This document shows positions 13,361 through 19,579 of a DNA stretch of 19,579 bases, one piece after another; position 1 is the stretch's first letter, and each line of letters starts with the position of its first letter. Origin of the DNA: Gammaproteobacteria bacterium (GTDB lineage Bacteria > Pseudomonadota > Gammaproteobacteria > Steroidobacterales > JACDCP01); assembly GCA_013817465.1 (NCBI GenBank), contig JACDCP010000016.1, positions 1 to 19,579 of the forward strand. Reading direction: 5' to 3'. The notes beneath the pieces are model-generated. The model saw nothing but the letters and a program-made list of their open reading frames with translations, was not told the DNA's origin and made no database searches. A program made the translations under genes and the position numbers.

Positions 13361-13443
13361 AAATCGGGGTCAGAAGGCTGTTTTATTCTATGATTCAACG
13401 AGGACCGACAGCCTGGGGCAAAATAGCAGCCTGACCCCGATTT
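13361..13443. repeat. Inverted-repeat element with GGGGTCAG ends
   Basis: AAATCGGGGTCAG at 13361-13373 is matched by its exact complement at 13431-13443. Pairing continues imperfectly inward through GGCTG/CAGCC and TTTTATT/AAAATAG. It fills the gap between the NUDIX gene (stop at 13345) and fdxA (start at 13466). Size and placement resemble the GGGGACATTCC elements elsewhere in the window, but the arm sequence is different. Confidence 0.8.
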
Positions 13444-13465
13444 CGCCGATTTCACGGAGCGCCAC

Positions 13466-13789
13466 ATGACCTTTGTCGTCACCGAGAACTGCATCCGATG
13501 CAAGTACATGGATTGCGTCGAGGTGTGTCCGGTCGACTGCTTTCACGAAGGGCCGAATTTTCTCGTCATCGATCCGGAGGAATGCATCGATTGCACGCTC
13601 TGCGAGCCGGAATGTCCGGTCGAGGCGATTTATTCGGAGGACGAGTTGCCGGACGGGCAGGAACAGTTTCTGAAGCTCAATGCCGAGCTCGCGAAGGAAT
13701 GGCCGGTGATTACCGAGATGAAGGAGCCGCCGGCAGATGCCAAGGAATGGGAAGGCAAGCCCGGTAAGCTCGAGCACCTCGAGCGTTAG
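13466..13789 (+). CDS. fdxA: 7Fe ferredoxin ([3Fe-4S][4Fe-4S], FdxA type)
   Basis: A 107-residue low-potential electron carrier closely matching Azotobacter vinelandii ferredoxin I. By comparison, the [3Fe-4S] cluster ligands are Cys9, Cys17 and Cys50, and the [4Fe-4S] ligands Cys21, Cys40, Cys43 and Cys46; Cys12 and Cys25 are the extra conserved cysteines. The C-terminal extension ends KLEHLER as in the family. ACGGAG precedes the ATG at a good distance. The physiological partner is not evident from the neighbours: the gene stands between a NUDIX gene and the convergent dsbC. Its stop codon TAG runs directly into CAGGCTGGTGAAAA, a decayed copy of the palindrome found at the end of the TonB-dependent receptor gene. 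Confidence 0.97.
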   Translation: MTFVVTENCIRCKYMDCVEVCPVDCFHEGPNFLVIDPEECIDCTLCEPECPVEAIYSEDELPDGQEQFLKLNAELAKEWPVITEMKEPPADAKEWEGKPGKLEHLER

Positions 13790-13822
13790 CAGGCTGGTGA
13801 AAACTTTCGGCAATCTGCCAGG

Positions 13823-13858
13823 GCATCGGACGGCAATTTCGCCGCCTGCATGTTTTTT
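13823..13858 (+). terminator. Candidate terminator of fdxA
   Basis: An imperfect hairpin centred on CGGC-AATTTC-GCCG, extended by GG/CC pairs with one mismatch, is followed by ATG and six T residues. It lies 34-69 bp after the fdxA stop, between convergent genes. The stem is interrupted, so the call is tentative. Confidence 0.35.
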
Positions 13859-13922
13859 ATGGTCGGACGATCAACGAAATCTCAGTCTGTCCCCAGGTTC
13901 ACCCGCAGCGTCATGTTGGCAA

Positions 13923-14681
13923 TCATTCGGCCGCCTGCGCGACCGGTGCGGCGGCCGTGGACAGCGTCGCCACGCGTTCCGCAAGCTCCGCCGCCGGCAG
14001 GTAGCCCGCGATCAGGGCGCCCTGTTCGGTCACGATGCCCGGTGTTCCCGTCAGGCCGATCGTATGTCCGAGCTCCCACTGCTTCATGACCGGCGTCGCT
14101 CCGCACTCCTTCGAATCGAAGGGCTTGCCCGCCTTCGCCGCCGTCAACGCGGCGTTGCGATCCGCCGCACACCAGACCCTTTCGGCCGTCGTCCAGGACG
14201 GGGTGTCAGGGCCGGTCCGCGGAAAGAACACGTAACGCACGCGCAGACCGAGCGCGTTGAGCTCGGCCATCTCCTGATGCAGCTTTCGACAGTAGCCACA
14301 GTCGACGTCGGTAAAAACGGTAACTGTGTGCTTTACTTTATCCGGCGAGAAAACGATCATGTCTTGTTCGTCGACCTCGGCGAGCGCCGCTGCACGCGTT
14401 CCGTTTCGGCGCTGCTCGGTGAGATTGACGCTGGTGTCCAGGTCAACGAGATCTCCCTGCAGCAGATATCGGCCGTCGATCGTCACGTAGGCGATCTGTC
14501 CGCCCATCGCGATTTCGAGCACACCTTCGATGGGGCTCTCATGGATGGCGTCCGCCTGGATGTGCGGATACTTTTCGGTGATCCGGACTTTGGCGGCGGC
14601 AAGCGCCGCATCGTCGGCCGCCAGGACTGGACACGCAACGGCGCACAGTGCCGCAACCAGCCAATGATCGAGTCTAGCCAT
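13923..14681 (-). CDS. dsbC: Periplasmic thiol:disulfide interchange protein DsbC
   Basis: DsbC is a homodimeric periplasmic disulfide isomerase kept reduced by DsbD. The product has 252 residues with a signal peptide (HWLVAALCAVACPVLAADD, cleavage near residue 21). The N-terminal dimerisation domain spans about 25-85, and the thioredoxin-fold domain has the active site CGYC at 128-131 (TVFTDVDCGYCRKLHQEM). The structural pair Cys171/Cys193 and the cis-proline loop TGTPG (Pro214) are present. The ATG at 14681 fits the signal peptide; the frame is open to 14810 but not signal-like, and the ribosome binding site is weak. It lies downstream of xerD on the same strand, a common gammaproteobacterial order, 155 bp away and separated by repeat-like DNA. 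Confidence 0.95.
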   Translation of the reverse strand: MARLDHWLVAALCAVACPVLAADDAALAAAKVRITEKYPHIQADAIHESPIEGVLEIAMGGQIAYVTIDGRYLLQGDLVDLDTSVNLTEQRRNGTRAAALAEVDEQDMIVFSPDKVKHTVTVFTDVDCGYCRKLHQEMAELNALGLRVRYVFFPRTGPDTPSWTTAERVWCAADRNAALTAAKAGKPFDSKECGATPVMKQWELGHTIGLTGTPGIVTEQGALIAGYLPAAELAERVATLSTAAAPVAQAAE

Positions 14682-14794
14682 GAGGCGAATTTCCGCAGGG
14701 GACGTGAGAAACACAGGCTTCGACCGGCCCTGATATGGACAGTTCAGGCGGAATCGTACCAGAAAGGCGGTGCGCCGCGGGCAGCCCTGGACGT

Positions 14795-14831
14795 GGCTGC
14801 TGCTGAACAAATCCGTTCTCGACAGCCTGCC
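14795..14831 (-). repeat. Decayed family-iii palindrome after xerD
   Basis: On the minus strand, just after the xerD stop codon, GGCAGGCTGTCGAGAACGG is followed by TTTGTTCAGCAGCAGCC. This aligns with the perfect GCAGGCTGTTGAAAAA palindrome at 4286-4322 with several substitutions. Confidence 0.5.
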
Positions 14832-14836
14832 GGGAA

Positions 14837-15772
14837 TCAGCCCCGCGGGTGATGCTCCGCGTGCAGATCCTTGAGCCGTTTCCGGGCGACGTGCGTGTAG
14901 ATCTGCGTCGTCGAAAGGTCGCTGTGCCCGAGCAGCATCTGCACGACTCGCAGATCCGCGCCGTTATTGAGCAGATGGGTTGCGAATGCGTGCCGCAGGC
15001 TGTGGGGCGAGAGCTGTTTCTGGATATGAGCCCGCCGCGCATAGCGCTTGATGATGTGCCAGAACGCCTGGCGGGTCATGCCGTTGCCGCGCCGCGTCGG
15101 AAACACATAATCGGTCTGCCGGTCGAGAAGAATCTCCTGTCGCGGGCCGTCGATGAACTGCCGGAGCCATTCCTGGGACTCTTCGCCGAGTGGAATCAGG
15201 CGTTCACGGTTGCCTTTGCCGACCACGCGCAGCACGCCCTGATTCAGGTTGATGTGCTTGTGGCGCAGGTCGATCAGCTCTGATACTCGCAGACCGGTGG
15301 CGTACAGCACTTCGAGCATGGTGCGATCGCGATATCCGAGCGGCTCCGAGATGTCGGGCGCGGTCAGCAGCGCTTCCACTTCGGCTTCGCTGAGCGTCCG
15401 CGGCAACGACCGGCCGAGCTTCGGCATGTCGATGCGTTCGGTCGGATCGACGCCGATCACGCCTTCCCTGACGAGATAGCGATAGAAACGTCGCAGGCTC
15501 GACAACTGGCGCGCCATCGAGCGGGGCTTGGCGCCTTGTTTTGCGCGCCAGGCAATGAACTCGAGAAGATCCGTGCGAGTCGCTTTGACGCAATCGATAC
15601 CGCTTTTGTCGAGCCAGCGGTGTAGTGCCATGAGATCCGTACGGTACGCATCGAGCGTGTTGCCCGAGAGGCCCTGCTCCATCCAGATCGCATCGAGAAA
15701 GCTGTTGATAACGGCTTCGGCCGAAAGAGTCGCGCCGCTCTTGCGAGTGCCCTTTGAAGTCGGCGATGACAT
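14837..15772 (-). CDS. xerD: Site-specific tyrosine recombinase XerD
   Basis: XerD acts with XerC at dif to resolve chromosome dimers at division, activated by FtsK. The 311-residue product (E. coli 298) has an N-terminal SAM-like core-binding domain (about 20-110; LSGNTLDAYRTDLMALHRWL) and a C-terminal catalytic domain with the complete set of residues: Arg162 (ATGLRVSEL), Lys186 (GKGNRERLIPLG), His257 and Arg260 (SPHSLRHAFATHLL), His283 (LLGHSDLSTTQIYTHV) and the nucleophile Tyr292. The MPKLGRSLPRTLSEAEVEALL linker is characteristic of XerD rather than phage integrases. The start at 15772 has GGGGGA upstream. With dsbC next in line it is the housekeeping gene, not the integrase of an island. 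Confidence 0.96.
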   Translation of the reverse strand: MSSPTSKGTRKSGATLSAEAVINSFLDAIWMEQGLSGNTLDAYRTDLMALHRWLDKSGIDCVKATRTDLLEFIAWRAKQGAKPRSMARQLSSLRRFYRYLVREGVIGVDPTERIDMPKLGRSLPRTLSEAEVEALLTAPDISEPLGYRDRTMLEVLYATGLRVSELIDLRHKHINLNQGVLRVVGKGNRERLIPLGEESQEWLRQFIDGPRQEILLDRQTDYVFPTRRGNGMTRQAFWHIIKRYARRAHIQKQLSPHSLRHAFATHLLNNGADLRVVQMLLGHSDLSTTQIYTHVARKRLKDLHAEHHPRG

Positions 15773-16118
15773 TACTGGATTCCCCCGCCACCCACAAGGT
15801 GAGCGATGCCGGCCTGGATCGGAAGAGGACCTGCCGGGCTGCGAATCCTCGCGGCTGCTTCCACCTTCTGACGAATCTGGCCGCCGTCGCGGCCGCGAGG
15901 AATGATGAGACAGGCTCTAAGGGGCGTCGGCTGCATGGGCCTTCCTGTGTGCGCGAGCCGACGAGCCGCACTGCTCCCCAGCTTGCGCAGCCAGTATGCG
16001 TAGCGGGGCGTGCAGCAGCCGTGATGAGTGTCACAATATGGCTATGAATTGAAAGTCGCGCCGTCGTGACGCAGTTCACGTTGGAGACCGGTGCCGTATT
16101 TTCGGAAGCGCATGTCTG
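15773..16118. other. 346-bp divergent intergenic region between xerD and the acyltransferase gene
   Basis: No coding frame here looks like a protein on either strand. The only structured site I can point to is the GTGA-N6-TCAC dyad at 16021-16034. Promoters for xerD (leftward) and the acyltransferase (rightward) should lie here but were not identified with confidence. Confidence 0.5.
16021..16034 (+). promoter_or_regulatory. CRP/FNR-like dyad
   Basis: GTGA, six bases (TGAGTG), then TCAC form the core symmetry recognised by CRP-family regulators. The dyad lies about 85 bp upstream of the acyltransferase start. The flanks match the full consensus only on the right side (TCACA), so a chance match is possible. 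Confidence 0.25.
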
Positions 16119-16901
16119 ATGGAATTGCGGGAAGTATTGAATTACCGAAACCCGGCACGCGTGGCATTCGGCTGGTATGCGTGGACTGTATTCCTCGCGC
16201 TGGGGTTGCCGACTGCTCTGGCGGTGGCGGTGCTGCCCGGACTGCACGCGCGCCGGCGGCTCGCCCGCGCCGCCGCCCGCTGCTTTTTCGCCCTCTGCGG
16301 AATTCGTGTCCGGCTGCTGGATGCTGAACTGTTGCCGCACGGTCCCTGCATAGTCGTCGCGAATCATGCGAGCTACCTCGACGGCGTCGTGCTCACTGCG
16401 GCCCTCCCGGCGGATTTCGGTTTCGTGATCAAGCAGGAGATGCGCCGCCTGCCGATCGCGCACTTGCTGCTGCGGCGCATCGGCTCGGAATTCGTCGAGC
16501 GCGTCGACCGGCGTCGCAGCGCCTCCGATGCCCGACGCCTGCTCAAGGCAGCCGCCGGCGGTCAGGCGCTCGCGTTCTTTCCGGAGGGGACTTTCCTGCA
16601 CGCAAGAGGGCTGGGGCCGTTTCATTCCGGCGCCTTCGTCACGGCCGCCCGCGCAGGGTTGCCGGTCGCACCGGTACTGATCAGAGGCGCCCGCGCCGTG
16701 CTGCCCCCCGGCGCCCGATTGCCCCGGCCGGGCATCAGCATCGACGTGCGAGTGCTATTGAGTAAAAACGCCGGGGGAGCAGACGGTCCGGCAGCGCGCA
16801 GGCTTCGCGATGAAGTGCGTCAGATCATGCTCGCCGAGCTCGGCGAACCCGATCTGCTGCCGAAGCCGCAGCTCGAGACTATTCCAGATCGCTCAGCTTA
16901 A
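16119..16901 (+). CDS. 1-acyl-sn-glycerol-3-phosphate acyltransferase family protein (PlsC-like)
   Basis: A 260-residue membrane-associated acyltransferase. An N-terminal hydrophobic helix at about 20-40 (WTVFLALGLPTALAVAVL) precedes the PlsC domain with catalytic His83-x4-Asp88 (NHASYLDG), the FVERVDRRR block near 125-133 equivalent to motif II, motif III FPEGT at 154-158, and VAPVLIRGAR near 176-185 for motif IV. It would acylate lysophosphatidic acid or a related acceptor in phospholipid synthesis, though members of the superfamily also act on ornithine lipids or other acceptors. GGAAG lies about 11 bp before the ATG. Its last 9 bp overlap the convergent TonB gene (23 bp in the unshifted version of that gene). 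Confidence 0.9.
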   Translation: MELREVLNYRNPARVAFGWYAWTVFLALGLPTALAVAVLPGLHARRRLARAAARCFFALCGIRVRLLDAELLPHGPCIVVANHASYLDGVVLTAALPADFGFVIKQEMRRLPIAHLLLRRIGSEFVERVDRRRSASDARRLLKAAAGGQALAFFPEGTFLHARGLGPFHSGAFVTAARAGLPVAPVLIRGARAVLPPGARLPRPGISIDVRVLLSKNAGGADGPAARRLRDEVRQIMLAELGEPDLLPKPQLETIPDRSA

Positions 16902-17501
16902 ACGCGATCCTTGACTCGCGCGACGCGCTACCGGTTGACCATCGACGATGCGCGGCTTGAATTTCCATTTGAGCACCGCACGAACGGTATTGCTGTTGAA
17001 CAGCCTCGGCGGCTCGGCGGCAACGATTTCGACATTGGCGACGCTGCCGTCCGGCAAAATAGTGAACGACACTTCTACCCAGCCTTCGATACCATTCAGC
17101 GCCGCTTCGCGGGGCCATTGCGGCTCGATCTTCACGACGGCGATCGCATCGCCTTCGGCCGGGGGCGATTGATTCCTGCCGGCCGCTATGTAGGGGCCGA
17201 CGCCTGCGCCCGGACCTTGGATACCCGGGAAATCAGGGTCGATCGTCGCGCGCTCCGGTTCGCTCGGATTCTTCATTTCGATTGTCGGCGCAATCGGTTC
17301 CTCGGGCGGCTCGGGCGGGTCCGGGAGCCGTGCCCGCTTGGGGACGACGGTCTCGTCTGTTTGGATTCGTATGAATGCCACCACCTCTCCGGCATCGAGA
17401 CTGTCGTGGAAGCCGTCGGCGTCGCGAATCAGATGGTGCATGAGCAGAAACAGAAGCAGCGCGGCTACGAGCCCGGCTGTCATCGAAAGGAAATATCGCA
17501 T
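16893..17501 (-). CDS. TonB-family energy-transducing protein, frameshifted at its extreme C-terminus
   Basis: TonB proteins link inner-membrane ExbBD to outer-membrane receptors. The 202-residue frame has an N-terminal membrane anchor (about 5-25, LSMTAGLVAALLLFLLMHHL), a Pro/Glu-rich periplasmic linker (PDPPEPPEEPIAPT) and a C-terminal TonB domain at about 120-197 (IEPQWPREAALNGIEGWVEV, LPDGSVANVEIV, LKWKFKPRIVDGQPVARRAS). GAGG lies before the ATG at 17501. Compared with the paralogue at 19134-19579, whose domain ends RRATQRIEFKLEDLQ, this one ends RRASQGSRLS. A one-base shift at about 16910/16911 restores RIAFKLSDLE and a stop at 16879-16881. The 253 bp upstream, after the TPR gene, hold no gene, so it may have its own promoter. 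Confidence 0.9.
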   Translation of the reverse strand: MRYFLSMTAGLVAALLLFLLMHHLIRDADGFHDSLDAGEVVAFIRIQTDETVVPKRARLPDPPEPPEEPIAPTIEMKNPSEPERATIDPDFPGIQGPGAGVGPYIAAGRNQSPPAEGDAIAVVKIEPQWPREAALNGIEGWVEVSFTILPDGSVANVEIVAAEPPRLFNSNTVRAVLKWKFKPRIVDGQPVARRASQGSRLS

Positions 17502-17754
17502 GGCTCTTACCTCGCGGGTTGCGAGAATAGAGCTTAACCGGCCACCCGCGAGAAGAGTTGTCACCCTGCCGTAAGCGAGGGGCGTCGCGTCGCGCCGCCG
17601 GAAACGCTGTACTCTTACTTGCAGGGATGCAGTGTTATTTTCAAGAACGGCAAGTTCTGGCAATTGCTCGCGATCCGACGATCACACTTTTCGGATCACA
17701 GCGGCCGGATCAATAACCCGGTGGTCAGGAACAAAGGACCGGTCCGACCGCCGA

Positions 17755-19134
17755 TCAGGTGCTCGCGACCGTGACCTGCTGGCGGTCGCGAACATAAGCG
17801 ATCCAGCCGTTCGCCTGATCGCGGCTGCTGTCGTCGTAGTTCTTCGCTTCATCGAGCGCCGCGAGCGCATCGTCATAGCGTTCGAGCTCGGCCAGCCCTA
17901 TGCCGAGCAACAGGTAGGCGCCGCCGGTCTGCTTCTCCTTCATGCCCCCTTTGTCGACCGCTTGCCGGGCGGCTTTTGCCGCCTCGTCCCATTCCGTCTT
18001 TTCAGCGAAGAGCTGCGCCTTCTGCAGATAGTAATCACCAGTCTCGGACATAGGTGCGAGCTTGTCGATGACCGCAATCGCTTTGTCGAACTCTCGCGCC
18101 CCGGTCCAGGCACTGAGCAGCAGCTCGAGGTTTTTCTGGTTTTCGGCCACGTTGCCGGCTTCCATCTCTTTCGCGAGCATCTTGCCTGCGTCGTAAGGCA
18201 GCTCCAGAAACAGGTTCATGCGTACGATATTGAGCAGCTTCCGCTCGTCGTCGATGAGATCCTTGTCGTAGGCGAGCATCTGCGCGGCCAGTGCCGGCTT
18301 GTCTTCCTCGAGCTCCTGATACGCTCCCGCAAGCGTCTCCCAGTACGTGAGTTTGTTCGGCCACCGCGCGACCATCGTGCGGAGAAGCTCCACAGCGTCG
18401 CGATACTGCTCAGTCTCGAAATGGATCGCGAGCGCGAGCTGATACCAGGATTCCTGCGGCTTGTCCGACTTGGCAATCGCCGCCTCCACGTAAGGCAGCG
18501 CCTCGCGATACTTCTCGAGCTCCGCATAATTGCTCGCCATCAGAATATAGGGTTCGGATTTCGGATCCTTCTCGAGCTGCCACCAGCGCATCAGCGTGTC
18601 GATCGACTTCTGATAGTCCTCGCGAGTCGTATACAAGCCCGCCAGCGAGAAGAGCGTGCCGGTCTGTGCCGCGTTCGGCAGCGCATCCGACTTGAGCGCC
18701 TTCTCGAAATACTCGATCGACTTCGGATACTCTTCTTCCTGCGCGTGCAGGAAGCCGAAAGTCTGCCAGACGAGGGCTTGCGCGTAGTCGTCGAGGCTGC
18801 CGTTATCCAGCGCGCGCAGCTTTTCTATCGCCTCACCCTGCTTGTTGTTCCCCATGAGCTCGTGCACGACGGACAAGCGCTTGTAGGTGCGCTCGTCCAT
18901 GGTCACCGGTTTTTCCTCGCGCTCGATCTTCGGCTGCTTGTCGGCCGGCGTCAGTATCTGCGGCTGCTCGTTGGCCGACGCCTGAGCCTGCTTTTCCGAC
19001 CGTTGCTCTTCCGGTTGCGCCCGCGACTCTTCATCGGGCGACGTCTGCGCGTAGACCGAGAGGCCGGTCAACAGCCAGACGGGTATGACGAGCGCGGCGA
19101 ACGCCCGACCGAGAAAATGATTCCTGTGTTTCAT
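17755..19134 (-). CDS. Periplasmic TPR-repeat protein of a TonB locus
   Basis: A 459-residue exported protein with a signal peptide (FLGRAFAALVIPVWLLTGLS, cleavage after VYAQ), a Glu/Gln-rich low-complexity stretch at about 31-75, and helical tetratricopeptide-like repeats from about 85 to the end (for example YAQALVWQTFGFLHAQEEEY, YVEAAIAKSDKPQESWYQLA, LLLGIGLAELERYDDALAAL). Its ATG overlaps the stop of the upstream TonB gene in TAATG, so translation is probably coupled. In Vibrio TonB2-type systems a TPR protein encoded next to tonB2 assists TonB-dependent uptake; by that analogy this protein may bind TonB or ExbBD or support receptor function in the periplasm. The role is inferred from position and architecture. 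Confidence 0.88.
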   Translation of the reverse strand: MKHRNHFLGRAFAALVIPVWLLTGLSVYAQTSPDEESRAQPEEQRSEKQAQASANEQPQILTPADKQPKIEREEKPVTMDERTYKRLSVVHELMGNNKQGEAIEKLRALDNGSLDDYAQALVWQTFGFLHAQEEEYPKSIEYFEKALKSDALPNAAQTGTLFSLAGLYTTREDYQKSIDTLMRWWQLEKDPKSEPYILMASNYAELEKYREALPYVEAAIAKSDKPQESWYQLALAIHFETEQYRDAVELLRTMVARWPNKLTYWETLAGAYQELEEDKPALAAQMLAYDKDLIDDERKLLNIVRMNLFLELPYDAGKMLAKEMEAGNVAENQKNLELLLSAWTGAREFDKAIAVIDKLAPMSETGDYYLQKAQLFAEKTEWDEAAKAARQAVDKGGMKEKQTGGAYLLLGIGLAELERYDDALAALDEAKNYDDSSRDQANGWIAYVRDRQQVTVAST

Positions 19135-19579
19135 TATGATCCCTGCTGCAAATCTTCCAGCTTGAATTCGATTCTCTGGGTAGCGCGCCGCGCGACCGGC
19201 TGGCCATCGACGATGCGCGGCTTGAACTTCCACTTCAAAATGGCGCGGATGGCATTGCGCACGAACAACCGGCGCGGCTCCGCGTTCAATACCTTCACGT
19301 CCGCCACCGTGCCGTCCGGCTGGATCGTGAATTCGACCTCGACAAAGCCTTCGATGCCGTTCAGCAGCGCTTCACGCGGCCATTGAGGATTGATCTTCAC
19401 GATCGGCACTACGTCGCCTTCTGCCGAGCGGTCGCCGGGGCTCCAGGCGCCTATATAAGGCCCGCTGCCTCCGGCGGCGGAAACGTCGATGTTCGGCGTT
19501 TCGATATCCAGCGGCGTGGGCGGCGGCTGATCCTGATTCTGCACCACGAGCTCCGGCGGCGGCGGTGGCTCCTCGGGCT
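19134..19579 (-). CDS. TonB-family energy-transducing protein, C-terminal part (runs off right edge)
   Basis: The visible 148 codons start inside a proline-rich linker (PEEPPPPPELVVQNQDQPPP), continue through a Gly/Pro spacer (VSAAGGSGPYIGAW) and finish with a complete TonB C-terminal domain (INPQWPREALLNGIEGFVEV, IQPDGTVADVKVL, LKWKFKPRIVDGQPVARRAT). The membrane anchor lies beyond 19579; the apparent GTG start at 19547 is not a real start because the linker extends to the window edge. It is a close paralogue of the protein at 16893-17501, with matching segments such as PQWPREA-LNGIEG and KWKFKPRIVDGQPVARRA. The TPR gene overlaps its stop codon. exbB- and exbD-like genes are expected immediately upstream. 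Confidence 0.93.
   Translation of the reverse strand, partial: PEEPPPPPELVVQNQDQPPPTPLDIETPNIDVSAAGGSGPYIGAWSPGDRSAEGDVVPIVKINPQWPREALLNGIEGFVEVEFTIQPDGTVADVKVLNAEPRRLFVRNAIRAILKWKFKPRIVDGQPVARRATQRIEFKLEDLQQGS

Noticed and set aside
14837..15772. Tyrosine recombinase as the integrase of the tRNA-Leu island
   Set aside because: Its sequence, length and downstream dsbC mark it as housekeeping XerD, and it lies 3 kb from the tRNA.
15204..16625. 473-codon minus-strand frame spanning xerD, the intergenic region and the acyltransferase gene
   Set aside because: It crosses xerD in another frame and the acyltransferase gene antisense; both real genes have complete catalytic motifs.
17632..19386. 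584-codon open frame on the plus strand opposite the TPR and TonB genes
   Set aside because: It is the antisense of two well-supported genes and has the Leu/Arg-rich composition of GC-rich shadow frames.

Overview
The window looks like chromosomal DNA from a GC-rich, free-living gammaproteobacterium. Supporting signs are the tgt-yajC-secD block, the xerD-dsbC pair, an Azotobacter-type 7Fe ferredoxin (fdxA), a TonB-dependent receptor, and a TonB gene coupled to a TPR gene as in the TonB2 loci of Vibrio and related marine lineages. I cannot name the genus from the sequence alone.

Layout. 1-2396 (minus): tgt, yajC and the start of secD, i.e. queuosine tRNA modification followed by Sec accessory subunits, with a ~245-bp palindromic element between yajC and secD. 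2545-6694 (minus): an MFS transporter of sugar-porter type and a TonB-dependent receptor, lying between tgt and queA, which are neighbours in E. coli. 6912-7955 (minus): queA. 8023-9249 (plus): a second MFS permease divergent from queA. 9197-11453 (minus): ECF sigma factor, zinc-finger anti-sigma factor and an exported double-PDZ protein. 11534-11617 (plus): tRNA-Leu(CAA), followed by ~1.1 kb of small accessory ORFs (HNH-like, four-Cys zinc ribbon, DUF2188, a possible gene remnant) that resembles a decayed tRNA-associated island. 12803-13789 (plus): NUDIX hydrolase and fdxA. 13923-15772 (minus): xerD then dsbC. 16119-16901 (plus): PlsC-type acyltransferase. 16893-19579 (minus): two paralogous TonB-like proteins with a TPR lipoprotein-like/periplasmic protein gene between them; exbB/exbD are expected just beyond the right edge.

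Genes that may work together: QueA and Tgt act in queuosine synthesis; YajC and SecD belong to the Sec holotranslocon; DsbC acts on exported proteins; the TonB proteins could energise the TonB-dependent receptor; the sigma/anti-sigma/PDZ operon looks like an envelope-responsive regulator.

The most distinctive content is repetitive. Several families of palindromes fill the intergenic regions: (i) three copies of a hairpin with perfect 25-bp arms around the core GGGGACATTCCTGATTT, one carrying a compensated base pair; (ii) one related-style GGGGTCAG element; (iii) a GCAGGCTGTTGAAAAA palindrome plus decayed copies that repeatedly begin at stop codons; (iv) a long inverted-repeat element directly abutting the secD start codon. 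One family-(i) copy has been absorbed into the reading frame of the PDZ protein. The TonB gene at 16893-17501 carries an apparent one-base frameshift relative to its paralogue. No transposase, CRISPR array or rRNA was seen.
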